From positions 1 through 13,730 of the forward strand of contig CALBHX010000073.1 in assembly GCA_937892925.1 (NCBI GenBank): a stretch of 13,730 nt of DNA. Reading direction: 5' to 3'. Under the pieces are notes generated by a model that was given only the letters and a program-made list of their open reading frames with translations, was not told where the DNA came from and made no database searches. The stretch is from an uncultured Lentisphaeraceae bacterium. Its GTDB lineage: Bacteria; Verrucomicrobiota; Kiritimatiellia; RFP12; DVOR01. Positions 13,573 through 13,730 of this stretch are shown here, in pieces. Position 1 is the stretch's first letter. The number at the start of each line of letters is the position of its first letter. The position numbers were made by a program, and so were the translations under genes.

Positions 13573-13730
13573 GTGCGGGAAGCGATTGCGGGGCGGAAGC
13601 CGCTAGCCTTTGTCTATTCCGGCGCGGCGCGGGTGGTGCACCCGCACCGGCTGGGTGTCTCCGCCGCCGGGAAGACACTCCTGCGCGCGTGGGAAGTCTC
13701 GAAAGCAGGCGCTCTTACCGGGGGCAACGT
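13573..13730 (+). CDS. WYL-domain protein, N-terminal part (cut by window end)
   Basis: The frame runs open to the window end and encodes 52 residues with the start of a WYL-type fold: a helix VREAIAGRK, the strand PLAFVYSGAARVVHPHRLG (family pattern L-x-F-x-Y-x-G-x-x-R-x-V-x-P-H-x-x-G), then AGKTLLRAWEV. WYL domains bind nucleic acids or small ligands and are frequent in transcription regulators near defence and mobile loci; here only the single small-domain form is suggested. The start is uncertain. GTG 13573 has GGAG 6 nt upstream, but the frame is open back to TAG 13507-13509 with no ATG, so an upstream alternative start or a decayed longer gene is possible. Codon use is very G/C-rich compared with all other genes in the window, which hints at foreign origin. 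Function and full length cannot be judged. Confidence 0.55.
   Translation, partial: MREAIAGRKPLAFVYSGAARVVHPHRLGVSAAGKTLLRAWEVSKAGALTGGN

Noticed and set aside
13244..13678. Minus-strand open frame of 144 codons, rich in Pro, Ser and Arg
   Set aside because: Low-complexity output of G-skewed DNA read backwards, no family features, and it overlaps the better-supported WYL frame on the plus strand.

Overview
The window reads as bacterial chromosome, most likely from the PVC superphylum (Kiritimatiellota, Lentisphaerota or Verrucomicrobiota). Three things suggest this. SecA is long (about 1040 aa) and carries the enlarged segment after the DEAD-like motif that is typical of PVC, Chlamydiae and Bacteroidota, plus a Cys-rich C-terminal tail. 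Secreted-type glycoside hydrolases (GH97 and DUF2264) are present with no SusCD genes beside them. Clear Shine-Dalgarno sequences and a sigma54-type promoter argue against Bacteroidota. The phylum is an inference, and no rRNA or tRNA gene is present to test it.

Layout. (1) 1-1575, plus strand: a tight housekeeping operon with the 3' end of coaX (type III pantothenate kinase), an enlarged YggT-type membrane protein and a DUF167/YggU protein; the genes abut or overlap. (2) 1599-4786, minus strand: a GH97 glycosidase followed by a DUF2264 protein, 62 bp apart, each with its own ribosome binding site. This looks like a two-gene module for glycan breakdown. (3) 4787-5313: the divergent intergenic region. 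It holds a 28-bp-stem hairpin of unknown role, a perfect 10-bp-arm palindrome, and a strong match to a sigma54 (-24/-12) promoter in front of clpB. (4) 5314-7845, plus strand: full-length clpB disaggregase, followed by an intrinsic terminator. (5) 7955-12901, minus strand: secA followed 24 nt later by a membrane-anchored von Willebrand factor A protein, probably cotranscribed. (6) 12917-13730: a non-coding leader of ordinary composition, then from about 13140 an abrupt change to G-rich, strongly skewed sequence, ending in the first 52 codons of a GC-rich WYL-domain gene cut by the window edge. This end may be the edge of a horizontally acquired segment.

Most of the window is ordinary core genome. 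The points of real interest are the sigma54-like control region of clpB, the long intergenic hairpin, the secA-linked VWA protein with TonB-like topology, and the composition break with the WYL gene at the right end. I saw no CRISPR array, transposase, rRNA or tRNA.
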